From contig CAHIKZ030003516.1 of the NCBI GenBank assembly GCA_903632075.3, forward strand, positions 296,001 through 360,000: a stretch of DNA of 64,000 nucleotides, in the 5' to 3' direction. Source of the stretch: Acanthosepion pharaonis (Eukaryota > Mollusca > Cephalopoda > Sepiida > Sepiidae). Within the stretch, counting starts at the first letter, position 1. Each line of letters opens with the position of its first letter. The notes under the pieces were generated by a model. It worked only from the letters and a program-made list of their open reading frames with translations. It had not been told where the DNA came from and ran no database searches. The translations under genes and the position numbers were made by a program. Of the stretch, positions 15,500 to 30,200 are shown piece by piece.

Positions 15500-18250
15500 T
15501 TCAGCGTAGTCTTTCGCTTCTGCATTTCTGTTGTTGCATGAGGTTTATGAAACTGAATTCCCGTAAAAATTGTAATAATAGAACACTCCCACTGGTTTTA
15601 TCTTCCTTCAGCGTATTCTTTCGCGCTTTCATTTCTGATGTTATTGAGGTTTGTAAACTGAATTCCTGTAAATTGTAATAATAGAAACACTGTAAAACTG
15701 ACATTTTTTATCTTCACTTCAGCGTGGTCTTTCTGCGCTTCTTATTCTGTTGCATATTGAGGTTTGTGAACCTGAATTCCCGTAAATTGTTCTGTTAATA
15801 GAAACACACCCATTTTATCTTCACTTCAGCGTAGTCTTTCGCGTCTGAATTCTTATTTCTGTTGTTATTGAGGTTTGGGAAACTGAATTCCCGTAAATTG
15901 TAATAATAGAAACACACCCATGTTATCTTAAAACTTCAGCGTAGTCTTTTCTCATTCTGAGGGTTTGTTATTTTGAGGTTTGAAACTGAATTCCTGTAAA
16001 TTGTAATAATTTTGGAAACACCTGCATCGCCTGGTCTATCTTCAAATTCTTCAGCGTTGTTCTCCTTCGCCTTCCCTGTAAAATTGAGGTTTGCATAAAT
16101 TTTTGGTGTTCAATTCTGCAATTCCTGTAAAAATTGTTAATAATTAGAAACAGTCACCCACATTTTATCTTCACTTCAGCGTAGTCTTTTCTGCTTCTTG
16201 CATCGCCTGGTCTAAATTGTTATTGAGGTTTGTGAAACAAATTCCTGGTAAATAGAAAAAACTAGTTCTGTAGAAACATTCCTGCATCCCACATTTATCT
16301 TATAGTTCAAATTTTGGTGTTAGTCTTCCCTGGTCTAATTTTAAATTTCTGTTGTTATTGAGGTTTGTGGAACTCCTGAATTCCCGTAAATTGTAATAAT
16401 AGAAACACACCCACATTTTATCTTCCTTCAGCGTGGTCTTTCTGTAAAAACTTCTTAAGTTTTCTGATGCATCGCCTGGTTGAGGTTTGTAAAACTGAAT
16501 TCTGTGGCATAAATTGTGTTCCTCCTGCATCACCCATTTTAAAAACTGTTGATTCTGTTTCTTTTTGGCTTCTCATCGCCTGGTCTGTTAAAACTGGGTT
16601 CTGTTGCACAAATTGGTGTTCCTCCAGCATCGCCAGTCTGGAATAAAACTGAGGTTCTGCAAATTTTGGTGTTCCTCCTGCATCGCCTGGTTGAATTTTC
16701 AAAACTGAGTTCTGTCTCATAAATTTTGGTGTTCAATTGCATCGCCTGGTCTTTTCCTAAAAACTGTTGTTCTGTTGCATAATTTTTGTGTTCAAAACAC
16801 ACCCCCGTTTTATCTGTAAAACTTCTGTTGCATAACTTTTTGGTGTTCACTCCTGCATCGCCTGGTCTGAATTGATGTAAAAACTGAGGTTCTGTTGAAA
16901 CTGAATTCCCGTAGGTGTTCAGTCATGCATAAAACACCCATTTTAAAATCTTGAGTGTTCTGTCTTTCCCTTTTGGTGTTCTGTTGTCGCCTGGTCTGAG
17001 GTTTGTAAACTGTGGTTCTGTTGCATAAATTGTAATAATACCTGCACACCCATTTTATCTTCCTTCAAAAATGAAGGGTTCTTTTGCATTTTTGTTTCAT
17101 TTGTGCATTGCCTGGTTGAATTCCTGCAAAAACTGAATTCTGTTGCATAAATTTTGGTGTTATTTCCTGCATCACCTGGTTATCTTCACTTAAAAACTAG
17201 TTCTGTTGCATCTTCTTATTTGGTGTTGTTGCATTGCCTGGACTGAATTTGTAAAACTGAATTCTGTTGTAAATTTTGGTGTTCAGAAAACATCGCCTGT
17301 CTGAATTTTAAAACTGTGGTTCTGTTCATAAATTTTAGTGTTCCTCCCCTCTGGTCTGAATTCCTTTCTTAAAACTGAGGTTCTGTTCCTGCATAAATTT
17401 TGTTGTAAATTCACTCACCATCGCCTGGTCTGAATTCCTGTAAAACTAGTTCTGTTGCATAAATTTTGGTGTTTCCTGCATCGCCTGAACAATTCCCTGT
17501 GGTTCTGTTGCATAAATTTTGGTGTTCACTCCTTAGTCTGAATTCCTGTAAAAAACTGAGGTTCTGTGGCATAAATTTTGGTGTTCACCCCTGCATCGCC
17601 TGGTCTGAATTCCCTGTAAAAACTGGTTCTGTTGCATAAATTTTGGTGTTCCTCCTCATCGCCTCAATCCGCCTGGTCTTTGCAAGTTTTGGTGTTCCTC
17701 CTTCCTGTAAAAACTGAGGTTTGTTGCATAAATTTTGGTGTTCAACCTGCATCGCCTGGTCTGAATTCCTGTAAAAACTGAGGTTCTTTTGCATAAATTT
17801 TGGTGTTCACCCTGCATCCCTGGTCTGAATTCCTTAAAAAAAGGTTCTGTTGATTTTGGTGTTTCTGTGCCGGGACTGAATTCCTGTAAACCTGAGGTTC
17901 TGTTGCATAAATTTGGTGTTCTCCCTGCATCGCCTGGTCTGAATTCCTGTAAAAACTGAGGTTCTTTTACATAGTTTTGGTGTTCACTCCTGCATCGCCT
18001 GGTCTGAATTTGCCTGAGGTTCTGTTGCATAAATTTTGTGTTCACTCCTGCATCGCCTGGTCTGAATTCCTGGAGATTCTGTTGCATAAATTTTGGTGTT
18101 CATTTCGCCTGCATCACCTGGTTCTGCAATTCCTGTAAAACCTGAGGTTCTGTAAAAATTTTTTGGTGTTCCCCCTGCATCGCCTGGTCTGAATCCCTGT
18201 AAAAACTGAGGTTCTGTTGCATAAATTTTGTTTATTCACTGCATCGCCTG
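15500..18250. repeat. Scrambled transition between satellite A and satellite B
   Basis: Units lose their regular period here. Fragments of A (CACCCACATTTTATCTTC, CAGCGTAGTCTTT, TTATTGAGGTTTGTG) are joined within single units to fragments of B (GCATCGCCTGGTCT, GCATAAATTTTGGTGTT, TTCCTGTAAAAACTG). For example, around 16,160-16,230 an A piece runs directly into a B piece and back into A. The region could be a true recombination border, the mutated edges of two arrays, or a consensus error from misaligned long reads. The sequence alone cannot decide. Confidence 0.8.
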
Positions 18251-21200
18251 GTCTGAATTCCTGTAAAACTGAGGTTCTGTTGAATAAATTTTGGTGTTCC
18301 TCTCCTTCATCGCCTGGTCTGAATTCCTGTAAAAACTTATTTCCTGTTGCATAAATTTGGTGTTCCTCCTGCATCGCCTGGTCGAATCCCTGTAAACAGG
18401 GGTTCTGATTTCCTGTAAAAAACTGAGGTTCTGTTGCATAAATTTTGGTGTTCACTCCTGCATCGCCTGGTCTGAATTCCTGTAAAACTGAGGTTTCTGC
18501 ATAAATTTTTGGTGTTCCTCCTGCATCGCCTGGTCTGAATTCCTGTAAAAACTGAGGTTTGCATAAATTTTGGTTTCACTCCCATGGTCTAAATTCCTGT
18601 AAAAACTAGGTTCTGTTCATAAATTTTCACTCCCTCCAGCATCGCCTGGTCGAATTCCTGTAAAAACTATTGTTCTGTTGCATAAATTTTTGGTGTTCAC
18701 TCCTGCATCGCCTGGTCTGAATCCCTGTAAAACTGAGGTTCTGTTGCATAATATTTGTTGGCATGTTCTGAATTCCTGTGCTGTTGTTCGCATAAATTTT
18801 GGGTTCTCCTGAATTCTAAATTCCTGTAAAAACTGAGGTTCTGTTGAATAAATTTTGGTGTTCACTCCTGCATCGTCTGGTCTGAATTCCTGTAAAAACT
18901 GAGGGTTCTGTTGCATAAATTGAGGGTGTTCCTCCTGCATCGCCTGGTCTGAATTCCTGTAAAACTGAGGTTCTGTTGCATAAATTTTGGTGTTCACTCC
19001 TGCATCGCCTGTCTAATTCCTTAATTTCTGAGGTTATTTTGGCATAAGTTTTGGTGTTTCACTCCTGCAAACTGGTCTTCCGTAAAACTGTTGTTCTGCA
19101 TAAATTTTGGTGTTCACTCCTGCATCGCCTGGTCTGAATTCCTGTAAAAACTGAGGTTCTGTTGCATAAATTTTGGTGTTCACTCCAGCATCGCCTGGTC
19201 TGAATTCCTGTAAAAACTGTTGTTCTGTAGCATGAATTTTGGTGTTCACTCCTGCATCGCCTGGTCTGAATTCCTGTAAAAACTGAGGTTCTGTTGCATA
19301 AATTTTGGTGTTCACTCCTGCATCGCCTGGTCTGAATTCCTGTCAGTTCTGTAAAATTTTGGTGTTGAGGTTCTGGTCTGAATTCCTGTAAAAACTGAAT
19401 TCTGTTGCAGTTTTTGGTGTTCCTCCTGCATCGCCTGGTCTGAATTCCTGTAAAAAAGGTTCTGTTGCATAAAGGTTGCAAACCTGGTCTGCATAAAATT
19501 TTGGTGTTCTTCATCGCCTGGTCTGAATTCCGTAGTGGTTCTGTTGCATAATTTTGGTGTTCCTCCTGGTCTGGCCTTAATTCCTTAAAAAACTGAGATT
19601 CTGTTGCATAAATTTTGGTGAATCTCTGCATCACCTGGTCTGCACGCAAAAACTGGTCTGTTATCCTCCATCGCCTGGTCTGAATTCCTGTAAAAACTGA
19701 GGTTCTTTTGCATAAGTTTTGGTGTTCACTCCTGCATCGCCTGGTCTGAATTCCTGTAAAAACTGAGGTTCTGTTGCATAAATTTTGGTGTTCCTCCTGC
19801 ATCGCCTGGTCTGAATTCCTGTAATAAATTTTGGTGTTCACTGTTGCATAAATTTGGTGTTCATAAATCGCCTGGTCTGAATTCCTGTAAACAGAGGTTC
19901 TGTTGCATAAATTTTGGTGTTCACTCCCCTGCATCGCCTGGTCTGCAAAAAACTGAGGTTCTGTTGCATAAATTTTGGTGTTCCTCACCATCGCTGCTCT
20001 GAATTCCTGTAAAGGGTTCTTTTGCGTTATTCACTCCTGCATCGCCTGGTCTGAATTCTGTAAAACTGGGTTCTGTTGCATAAATTTTGGTGTTCACTCT
20101 CCTGCATCGCCGGGTCTGAATTCCTGTAAACTGTTCTGTTGCATAAAAATTTTTGCATCGTTCAGTTTTTGGTGTTCACTCCTGCATCGCCTGGTCTGAA
20201 TTCCTGTAAAACTGAGGTTCTGTTGCATAAACTTTTTTGGTGTTCACTCCTGCACATAAATTTTGGTGCCTGGCCTGAATTCCTGTAAAAATTTGCATAA
20301 TTTTGGGTGTTTATGCATTGCCTGGCATAAATTTTGGTGTTCACTCATGCATCGCCTGGTCTGAATTCCTGTAAAAACTGAGGTTCTGTTGCATAAATTT
20401 TGGGTGTTCCTCCTGCATCGCCTGGTCTGAATTCCTGTAAAAACTGAGGTTCTGTTGCATAAATTTTGGTGTTCACTCCTGCATCGCCGACCGAATTCCT
20501 GTAAAACTGAGGTTCTGTTGCATAAATTTTTTGGTGTTTTTGGTGTTCTGAGATTCTGTTGCATAAATTTTGGTGTTCACTCCTGCATCGCCTGGTCTGA
20601 ATTCCTGTAAAAACTGTGGTTCTGTTGCATAAATTTTGGTGTTCCTCCTGCATCGCCTGGTCTGAATTCCTGTAAAACTGAGGTTCTGTTGCATAAATTT
20701 TGGTGTTCACCCCTGCATCGCCTGGTCTGAAATTCCTGTAAAAACTGAGGTTCTGTTGCATAAATTTTGGTGTTCAATCCTGCATCGCCTGGTCTGAATT
20801 CCTGTAAAAATTTTGGTGTTCCTCCTGCATCGCCTGGTCTGAATTCTCCTAAAAACTGAGGTTCTTTTGCATAAATTTTGGTGTCATGCATCGCCTGGTC
20901 TGAATTCCTGTAAAAACTGGGTTCTATTTGCATAAATTTTTGGTGTTCAGTCCTGCATTGCCGGGACTGAATTCCTGTAAAACCTGAGGTTCTGTTGCAT
21001 AAATTTTGGTGTTCACTCCTGCATCGCCTGGCCTGAATTCCTGTAAAAACTGAGGTTCTTTTGCATAAGTTTTTGGTGTTCACTCCTGCATCGCCTGGTC
21101 TGTAAAAACTGAGGGTTCTTGCATAAAACTGTTCACTCCTGCATCGCCTGGTCTGAATTCCTGAATTCTGTTAATTTTTGCATGCCTGGTCTGAATTCCT

Positions 21201-24200
21201 GTAAAAACTGAGGTTCTGCATCGCCTGGTCGCCTGGACTGAATTCCTGTAAAAACTGAGGTTCTGTTGCATAAATTTTTGCATCGCCTGGTAAATTTTTG
21301 AGATTCTGTTGCATAAATTTTGGTGTTATTTCCTGCATCGCCTGGTCTGAATTCCTAAAAACGAGGTTCTGTTGCATAAAATTCCTCCTGCATTAAAATT
21401 CCTGTAAAAACTGAGGTTCTGTTGCATAAATTTTGGTGTTCACTCCTGCATCGCCTGGTCTGAATTCCTGCAAAACTGTGGTTCTGTTGCATAAATTTTG
21501 GTGTTCACTCCTGCATCGCCTGGTCTGAATTCCTCTAAAAACTGAGGTTTTGTTGCATAAATTTTGGTGTTCACTCCTGCATCGCCTGGTCTGAATTCCT
21601 GTAAAAACAGATTCTGTTGCATAAATTTTGGTGTTCACTTGCATCGCCTGGTCTGAATTCCTGCAGTTCTGTTGCATATGTTTTTGGTGTTCAATCCTGC
21701 ATCATTCGGTTGATTCCTGTAAAAACTGAGGTTCTGTTGCATAAATTTTGGTGTTCACTCCTGCATCGCCTGGTCTGAATTCCTGTAAAAACTGAGGTTC
21801 TGTTGCATAAATTTTGGTGTTCACTCCTGCATCGCCTGGTCACAATTCCTGTAAAAACTGAGGTTCTGTTGCATAAATTTTGGTGTTCACTCCTGCATCC
21901 TGGACTGAATTCCTGTAAAACTTAGTTCTGTTGCATAAATTTTGGTGTTCCTCCTGCATCGCCTGGTCTGAATTCCTGTAAAACTGAGGTTCTTGCATAA
22001 ATTTTGGTGTTCACTCCTGCATCGCCTGGTCTGAATTCCTGTAAAACTGAGTTCTGTTGCATAAATTTTGGTGTTCATTCCTGCATCGCCTGGTCTGAAT
22101 TCCTGTAAAACTGAGGTTCTGTTGCATAAACTGAGGTTCTGTTGTAAAAAACTAAATTTTGGTGGTTGCATCGCCTGGTCTGAATTCCAAAAACAGGTTC
22201 TGTTGCCTGCTCTAAATTCCTGTGAAAAACTGAGTTCTGTTCTGTTTTGGTGTTCAAATGCATCATGGTCTGAATTCCTGTAAAAACTGAGGGTTCTGTT
22301 GCATAAATTTTGGTGTTCCTCCTGCATCGCCTGGTCACAATTCCTGTAAAAACTGGAGGTTCTGTTGCATAAATTTTGGTGTTCTCCTGCATTGCCTGGT
22401 CTGAATTCCTGTAAAACTGAGGTTCTGAGGTTCTATTTGCATAAATTTTGGTGTTCACTCCTGCATCGCCTGGTCTGAATTCCTGTAAAACTGAGGTTCT
22501 GTTGCATAAATTTTGGTGTTCACTCCTGCATCGCCTGGTCTGAATTCCTGTAAAAGCTGAGGTTCTGTTGCATAAATTTTGGTGTTCACTCCTGCATCGC
22601 CTGGTCTGAATTCCTGTAAAAACTGAGGTTCTGTTGCATAAATTTTGGTGTTCACTCCTGCATCGCCTGGTCTGAATTCCTGTAAAAACTGAGGTTCTGT
22701 TGCATAAATTTTGGTGTTCACTCCTGCATCGCCTGGTCTGAATTCCTGTAAAAACTGAGGTTCTGTTGCATAAATTTTGGTGTTCCTCCTGCATCGCCTG
22801 GTCTGAATTCCTGTAAAACTGTGGTTCTGAGGTTCTGTTGCATAAATTCCTGTAAAACTGAGGTTCTGTTGCATAAACTCCTGCATCGCCTGGTCTGAAT
22901 TCCTGTAAAACATTGCATAAAGGTTCTGTTGTCATAAATTTTTGCATGTTCCTCACCTGCATCGCCTGGTCTGAATTCTGTAAAAACTGAGGTTCTGTTG
23001 CATAAATTTTGGTGTTCACTCCTGCATCGCCTGGTCTAATTCCTGTAAAACAAACATAAATTTGTAAAAACTGGATTCCTGTAAAAACTGAGGTTCTGTT
23101 GCATAAATTTTGGTGTTCCTCCTCATCGCCTGGTCTGAATTCCTGTAAAAACTGAGGTTTCTGTTGCATAAATTTTGGTGTCTGCAAAGGTTCTGTTGCA
23201 TAAATTGAATTCCTGTAAAAACTGAGGTTCTGTTGCATAAATTTTGGTGTTCACTCCTGCATCGCCTGGTCTGAATTCCTGTAAAACTGAGGTTCTGTTG
23301 CATAAATTTTGGTGTTCACTCCTGCATCGCCTGGTCTGAATTCCTGTAAAACTGAGGTTCTGTTGCATAAATTTTGGTGTTCACTCCTGCATCGCCTGGT
23401 CTGAATTCCTGTAAAAACTGAGGTTCTGTTGCATAAATTTTGGTGTTCACTCCTGCATCGCCTGGTCTGAATTCCTGTAAAACTGAGGTTCTGTTGCATA
23501 AATTTTGGTGTTCACTCCTGCATCGCCTGGTTCACTCCTGCATTGGTCTGAATTAAAACTGAGGTTCTGTTGCATAAATTTTTGTTATTTCCTGCATTCT
23601 GAATTCCTGTCTGAGGTTCTGTTGCATAAATTTTGGTGTTCTCTCCTGCATCGCCTGGTCTGAATTCCTGCAAAAACTGAGGTTCTGTTGCATAAATTTT
23701 GGTGTTCACTCACACCCCTGCATCGCCTGTCTGAATTCTGTAAAAAATTCTGCATAAAAACTGATCGCCTGGTCTGATTTCCTTAAAACTGAGGTTCTGT
23801 TGCATAAATTTTGGTGTTCACTCCTGCATCGCCTTGTCTGTAAAAAAGGTTCTGTTGTAAAAACTCCTGAGGTTCTGTTGAGGTTCATAAATTTTGGTGT
23901 TCACTCCTGCATCGCCTGGTCTGAATTCCTGTAAAACTGAGGTTCTGTTGCATAAATTTTGGTGTTCATAACTCCTGCATCGCCTGGTCTGAATTTCTGT
24001 AAAAACTGAGGTTCTGTTGCATAAACTCCTTTTGGTGTTCTGTAAACTCGAGATTCTGTTGCTAAATTTTGGCCTGGGTCTGAATTCCTGTAAAAACTGA
24101 GGTTCTGTTGCATAAATTTTGGTGTTTCTTGCATTCCTGCATGTAAAAAACGCCTGGTCTGAATTCCTGTAAAAACTGAGGTTCTGTTGCATAAATTTTG

Positions 24201-27200
24201 GTGTTCACTCCTGCATCGCCTGGTCTGAATTCTGTAAAAACTGAGTTCTGTTGCATAAATTTTGGTGTTCACTCCTGCATCGCCTGGTCTGAATTCCTGT
24301 AAAAACTGAGGTTCTGTTGCATAAATTTTGGTGTTCACTCCTGCATCGCCTGGGTCTGAATTCCTGTAAAAACTGAGGTTCTGTTGCATAAATTTTGGTG
24401 TTCACTCCTGCATCGCCTGGTCTGAATTCCTGTAAAAACTGAGGTTCTGTTGCATAAATTTTGGTGTTCCTCCTGCATCGCCTGGTCTGAATTCCTAAAA
24501 ACTGAGGTTCTGTTGCATAAATTTTGGTGTTCACTCCTGCATCGCCTGGTCTGAATTCCTGTAAAACTGAGGTTCTTTTGCATATGTTTTTGGTGTTCAA
24601 TCCTGCATCGCCTGGTCTGAATTCCTGTAAAAACTGAGGTTCTGTTGCATAAATTTTGGTGTTCACTCCTGCATTGCCTGGACTGAATTCCTGTAAAACT
24701 GAGGTTCTGTTGCATAAATTTTGGTGTTCACTCCTGCATCGCCTGGTCTGAATTCCTGTAAAACTGAGGTTCTGTTGCATAAATTTTGGTGTTCACTCCT
24801 GCATCGCCTGGTCTGAATTCCTGTAAAACTGAGGTTCTGTTGCATAAATTTTTTGGTGTTCACTCCTGCATCGCCTGGTCTGAATTCCTGTAAAAACTGA
24901 GATTCTGTTGCATAAATTTTGGTGTTATTTTTCATCTCCTGTCATCGCCTGGTCTGAATTCCTGCAAAACTGAGGTTCTGTTGCATAAATTTTGGTGTTC
25001 ACTCCTGCATCGCCTGGTCTGAATTCCTGTAAAAACTGAGGTTCTGTTGCATATAAATTTTGGTGTTCACTCCTGCATCGCCTGGTCTGAATTCCTGTAA
25101 AACTGAGGTTCTGTTGCATAAATTTTGGTGTTCCTCCTGCATTGCCTGGTCTGAATTCCTGTAAAAACGAGGTTCTGTTGCATAAATTTTGGTGTTTCCT
25201 GCATCGCCTGGTCTGAATTCCTGTAAAACTGAGGTTCTGTTGCATAAATTTTGGTGTTCACTCCTGCATCGCCTGGTCTGAATTCCTGTAAAAACTGAGG
25301 TTTTGTTGCATAAATTTTGGTGTTCACTCCTGCATCGCCTGGTCTGAATTCCTGTAAAACTGAAGTTCTGTTGCATAAATTTTGGTGTTCACTCCTGCAT
25401 CGCCTGGTCTGAATTCCTGTAAAAACTGAGGTTCTGTTGCATAAATTTTGGTGTTCACTCCTGCATCGCCTGGACTGAATTCCTGTAAAAACTGAGGTTC
25501 TGTTGCATAAATTTTGGTGTTCAGTCCTGCATTGCCGGGACTGAATTCCTGTAAAACCTGAGGTTCTGTTGCATAAATTTTGGTGTTCACTCCTGCATCG
25601 CCTGGCCTGAATTCCTGTAAAAACTGAGGTTCTGTTGCATAAGTTTTTTGGTGTTCACTCCTGCATCGCCTGGTCTGAATTCCTGTAAAAACTGAGGTTC
25701 TGTTGCATAAATTTTGAATTCCTGCAAAAACTGAGTTTCTGTTGCATCGTTCCACTACTGCATTCGTTACCTGGTCTGAATTCCTGTAAAAACTGAGGTT
25801 CTGTTGCATAAATTTTGGTGTTCACTCTGCATCGCCTGGTCTGAATTCCTGTAAAACTGAGGTTCTGTTGCATAAATTTTGGTGTTCACTCCTGCATCGC
25901 CTGGTCTGAATTCTGTAAAAACTGAGGTTCTGTTGCATAAATTTTGGTGTTCACTCATGCATCGCCTGGTCTGAATTCCTGTAAAACTGAGGTTCTGTTG
26001 CATAAATTTTGGTGTTCACTCCTGCATCGCCTGGTCTGAATTCCTGTAAAAACTGAGGTTCTGTTGCATAAATTTTGGTGTTCACTCCTGCATCGCCTGG
26101 TCTGAATTCCTGTAAAACTGAGGTTCTGTTGCATAAATTTTGGTGTTCACTCCTGCATCGCCTGGTCTGAATTCCTGTAAAAAACTGAGGTTCTGTTGCA
26201 TAAATTTTGGTGTTCCTCTGCATCGCCTGGTCTGAATTCCTGTAAAACTGAGGTTCTGTTGCATAAATTTTGGTGTTCACTCCTGCATCGCCTGGTCCTG
26301 TAAAACTGAGGTTCTGTTGCATAAATTTTGGTGTTTCCTGTAAAATTCCTGGGAGGGTTCTGTTGCATAAATTTTGGTGTTCACTCCTGCATCGCCTGGT
26401 CTGAATTCCTGTAAAAACTGAGGTTCTGTTGCATAAATTTTGGTGTTCACTCCTGCATCGCCTGGTCTGAATTCCTGTAAAAACTGAGGTTCTGTTGCAT
26501 AAATTTTGGTGTTCACTCCTGCATCGCCTGGTCTGAATTCCTGTAAAAACTGAGGTTCTGTTGCATAAATTTTGGTGTTCTGCATCGCCTGGTCTGAATT
26601 CCTAAAAAACTGAGGTTCTGTTGCATAAATTTTGGTCCACTCCTGCATTAAATTTTGGTGTTCACTCCTGCTCGCCTGGTCTGAATTCCTGTAAAAACTG
26701 AGGTTCTGTTGCATAAATTTTGGTGTTCACTCCTGCATCGCCTGGTCGAATTCCTGTAAAAACTGAGGTTCTGTTGCATAAATTTTGGTGTTCACTCCTG
26801 CATCGCCTGGACTGAATTCCTGTAAAAACTGAGGTTCTGTTGAATAAATTTTGGTGTTCACTCCTGCATCGCCTGGTCTGAATTCCTAAAAAAACTGAGG
26901 TTCTGTTGCATAAATTTTGGTGTTCACTCCTGCATCGCCTGGTCTGAATTCCTGTAAAAACTGAGGTTCTGTTGCATAAATTTTGGTGTTCACTCATGCA
27001 TCGCCTGGTCTGAATTCTGTAAAAACTGAGGTTCTGTTGCATAAATTTTGGTGTTCACTCCTGCCTGTAAAACTGAGGTTCTGTTGCATAAATTTTGGTG
27101 TTCACTCCTGCATCGCCTGGTCTGAATTCCTGTAAAACTGAGGTTCTGTTGCATAAATTTTGGTGTTCCTCCTGCATCGCCTGGTCTGAATTCCTGTAAA

Positions 27201-30200
27201 AACTGGAGGTTCTGTTGCATAAATTTTTGGTGTGTTCACTCCTGCATCGCCTGGTCTGAATTCCTGTAAAAACTGAGGTTCTGTTGCATAAATTTTGGTG
27301 TTCACTCCTGCATCGCCTGGTCTGAATTCCTGTAAAACTGAGGTTCTGTTGCATAAATTTTGGTGTTCACTCCTGCATCGCCTGGTCTGAATTCCTGTAA
27401 AACTGAGGTTCTGTTGCATAAATTTTGGTGTTCATCGCATCGGTCTGAATTCCTGTAAAAACTGAGGTTCTGTTGCATAAATTTTGGTGTTCACTCCTGC
27501 ATCGCCTGGTCTGAATTCCTGTAAAACTGAGGTTCTGTTGCATAAATTTTGGTGTTCACTCCTGCATCGCCTGGTCTGAATTCCTGTAAAACTGAGGTTC
27601 TGTTGCATAAATTTTGGTGTTCACTCCTGCATCGCCTGGTCTGAATTCCTGTAAAACTGAGGTTCTTTGAGGTTCTGTTGCATAAATTTTGGTGTTCACT
27701 CCTGCATCGCCTGGTCTGAATTCCTGTAAAAACTGAGGTTCTGTTGCATAAATTTTGGTGTTCACTCCTGCATCGCCTGGTCTGAATTCCTGTAAAACTG
27801 AGGTTCTGTTGCATAAATTTTGGTGTTCACTCCTGCATCGCCTGGTGAATTCCTGTAAAAACTGAGGTTCTGTTGCATAAATTTTGGTGTTCACTCCTGC
27901 ATCGCCTGGTCTGAATTCCTGTAAAACTGAGGTTCTGTTGCATAAATTTTGGTGTTCACTCATGCATCGCCTGGTCTGAATTCTGTGTAAAAAACTGAGG
28001 TTCTGTTGCATAAATTTTGGTGTTCACTCCTGCATCGCCTGGTCTGAATTCCTGTAAAACTGAGGTTCTGTTGCATAAATTTTGGTGTTCACTCCTGCAT
28101 CGCCTGGTCTGAATTCCTGTAAAAACTGAGGTTCTGTTGCATAAATTTTGGTGTTCACTCCTGCATCGCCTGGTCTGAATTCCTGTAAAAACTGAGGTTC
28201 TGTTGCATAAATTTTGGTGTTCCTCCTGCATCGCCTGGTCTGAATTCTGTAAAACTGAGGTTCTGTTGCATAAATTTTTGGTGTTCACTCCTGCATCGCC
28301 TGGCTGAATTCCTGCTGAGTTCTGTTGCATAAATTTTGGTGTTCACTCCTGCATCGCCTGGTCTGAATTCCTGTAAAACTGAGGTTCTGTTGCATAAATT
28401 TTGGTGTTCACTCCTGCATCGCCTGGTCTGAATTCCTGTAAAAACTGAGGTTCTGTTGCATAAATTTTGGTGTTCACTCCTGCATCGCCTGGTCTGAATT
28501 CCTGTAAAACTGAGGTTCTGTTGCATAAATTTTGGTGTTCACCCTGCATCGCCTGGAACTCCTGCATCCGCCTGGTCTGAATTCCTGTAAAAACTGAGGT
28601 TCTGTTGCATAAATTTTGGTGTTCACTCCTGCATCGCCTGGTCTGAATTCCTGTAAAAACTGAGGTTCTGTTGCATAAGTTTTGGTGTTCACTCCTGCAT
28701 CGCCTGGTCTGAATTCCTGTAAAAACTGAGGTTCTGTTGCATAAATTTTGGTGTTCACTCCTGCATCGCCTGGTCTGAATTCCTGTAAAAACTGAGGTTC
28801 TGTTGCATAAATTTTGGTGTTCACTCCTGCATCGCCTGGTCTGAATTCCTGTAAAAAACTGAGGTTCTGTTGCATAAATTTTGGTGTTCACTCCTGCATC
28901 GCCTGGTCTGAATTCCTGTAAAACTGAGGTTCTGTTGCATAAATTTTGGTGTTCACTCCTGCATCGCCTGGTCTGAATTCCTGTAAAAACTGAGATTCTG
29001 TTGCATAAAACTCCTGCATCGCCTGGTCTGAATTCCTGTAAAACTGAGGTTCTGTTGCATAAATTTTGGTGTTCACTCCTGCATCGCCTGGTCTGAATTC
29101 CTGTAAAAAACTGAGGTTCTGTTGCATAAATTTTGTGTTCCTCCTGCATCGCCTGGTCTGAATTCCTGTAAAAACTGAGGTTCTGTTGCATAAATTTTGG
29201 TGTTCCTCCTGCATCGCCTGGTCTGAATTCCTGTAAAACTGAGGTTTCTGTTGCATAAATTTTGGTGTTCACTCCTGCATCGCCTGGTCTGAATTCCTGT
29301 AAAAACTGAGGTTCTGCATAAATTTTGGTGTTCACTCCTGCATCGCCTGGTCTGAATTCCTGTAAAACTGAGGTTCTGCTGCATCGCCTGGTCTGAATTC
29401 CTTAAAAACTGGTTGCATAAATTTTGGTGTTCACTCCTGCATCGCCTGGTCTGAATTCCTGTAAAAACTGAGGTTCTGTTGCATAAATTTTGGTGTTCAC
29501 TCCTGCATCGCCTGGTCTGAATTCCTGTAAAAACTGAGGTTCTGTTGCATAAATTTTGGTGTTCACTCCTGCATCGCCTGGTCTGAATTCCTGTAAAAAC
29601 TGAGGTTCTGTTGCATAAATTTTGGTGTTCACTCCTGCATTGCCTGGTCTGAATTCCTGTAAAAACTGAGGTTCTGTTGCATAAATTTTGGTGTTCACTC
29701 CTGCATCGCCTGGTCTGAATTCCTGTAAAAACTGAGGTTCTGTTGCATAAATTTTGGTGTTCACTCCTGCATCGCCTGGTCTGAATTCCTGTAAAAACTG
29801 AGGTTCTGTTGCATAAATTTTGGTGTTCACTCCTGCATCGCCTGGTCTGAATTCCTGTAAAAACTGAGGTTCTGTTGCATAAATTTTGGTGTTCACTCCT
29901 GCATCGCCTGGTCTGAATTCCTGTAAAACTGAGGTTCTGTTGCATAAATTTTGGTGTTCACTCCTGCATCGCCTGGTCTGAATTCCTGTAAAAACTGAGG
30001 TTCTGTTGCATAAATTTTGGTGTTCACTCCTGCATCGCCTGGTCTGAATTCCTGTAAAACTGAGGTTCTGTTGCATAAATTTTGGTGTTCTGAATTCCTG
30101 TGCATTTTGGTGTTCGCCTGGCCTGGTCTGAATTCCTGTAAAAAACTGAGGTTCTGTTGCATAAATTTTGGTGTTCACTCCTGCATCGCCTGGTCTGAAT

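Larger units (their letters stand above)
1..15900. repeat. Satellite A: tandem array of a 105-bp unit
   Basis: Near-identical units recur every 105 bp from the first base, which gives roughly 150 copies. Landmarks within a unit are CTGAATTCCCGTAAA, AATAATAGAAACACAC, CATTTTATCTTCACTTCAGC, GTAGTCTTTCGCGCTTCTTA and TGATGTTATTGAGGTTT. The array starts outside the window. Variants are regional: AAATAGTGATAATAG dominates in the first 4.3 kb, and AAATAGTAATAATAG then AAATTGTAATAATAG take over to the right; TTTCTGTTG and GGTTTGTGAAAC become common after about 6 kb. Because 105 is divisible by three, one minus-strand frame stays open across units and reads as a 35-residue repeat, but indels break it every few hundred bases. 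There is no sign of a promoter or a conserved start, so I treat it as non-coding satellite DNA. Confidence 0.95.
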
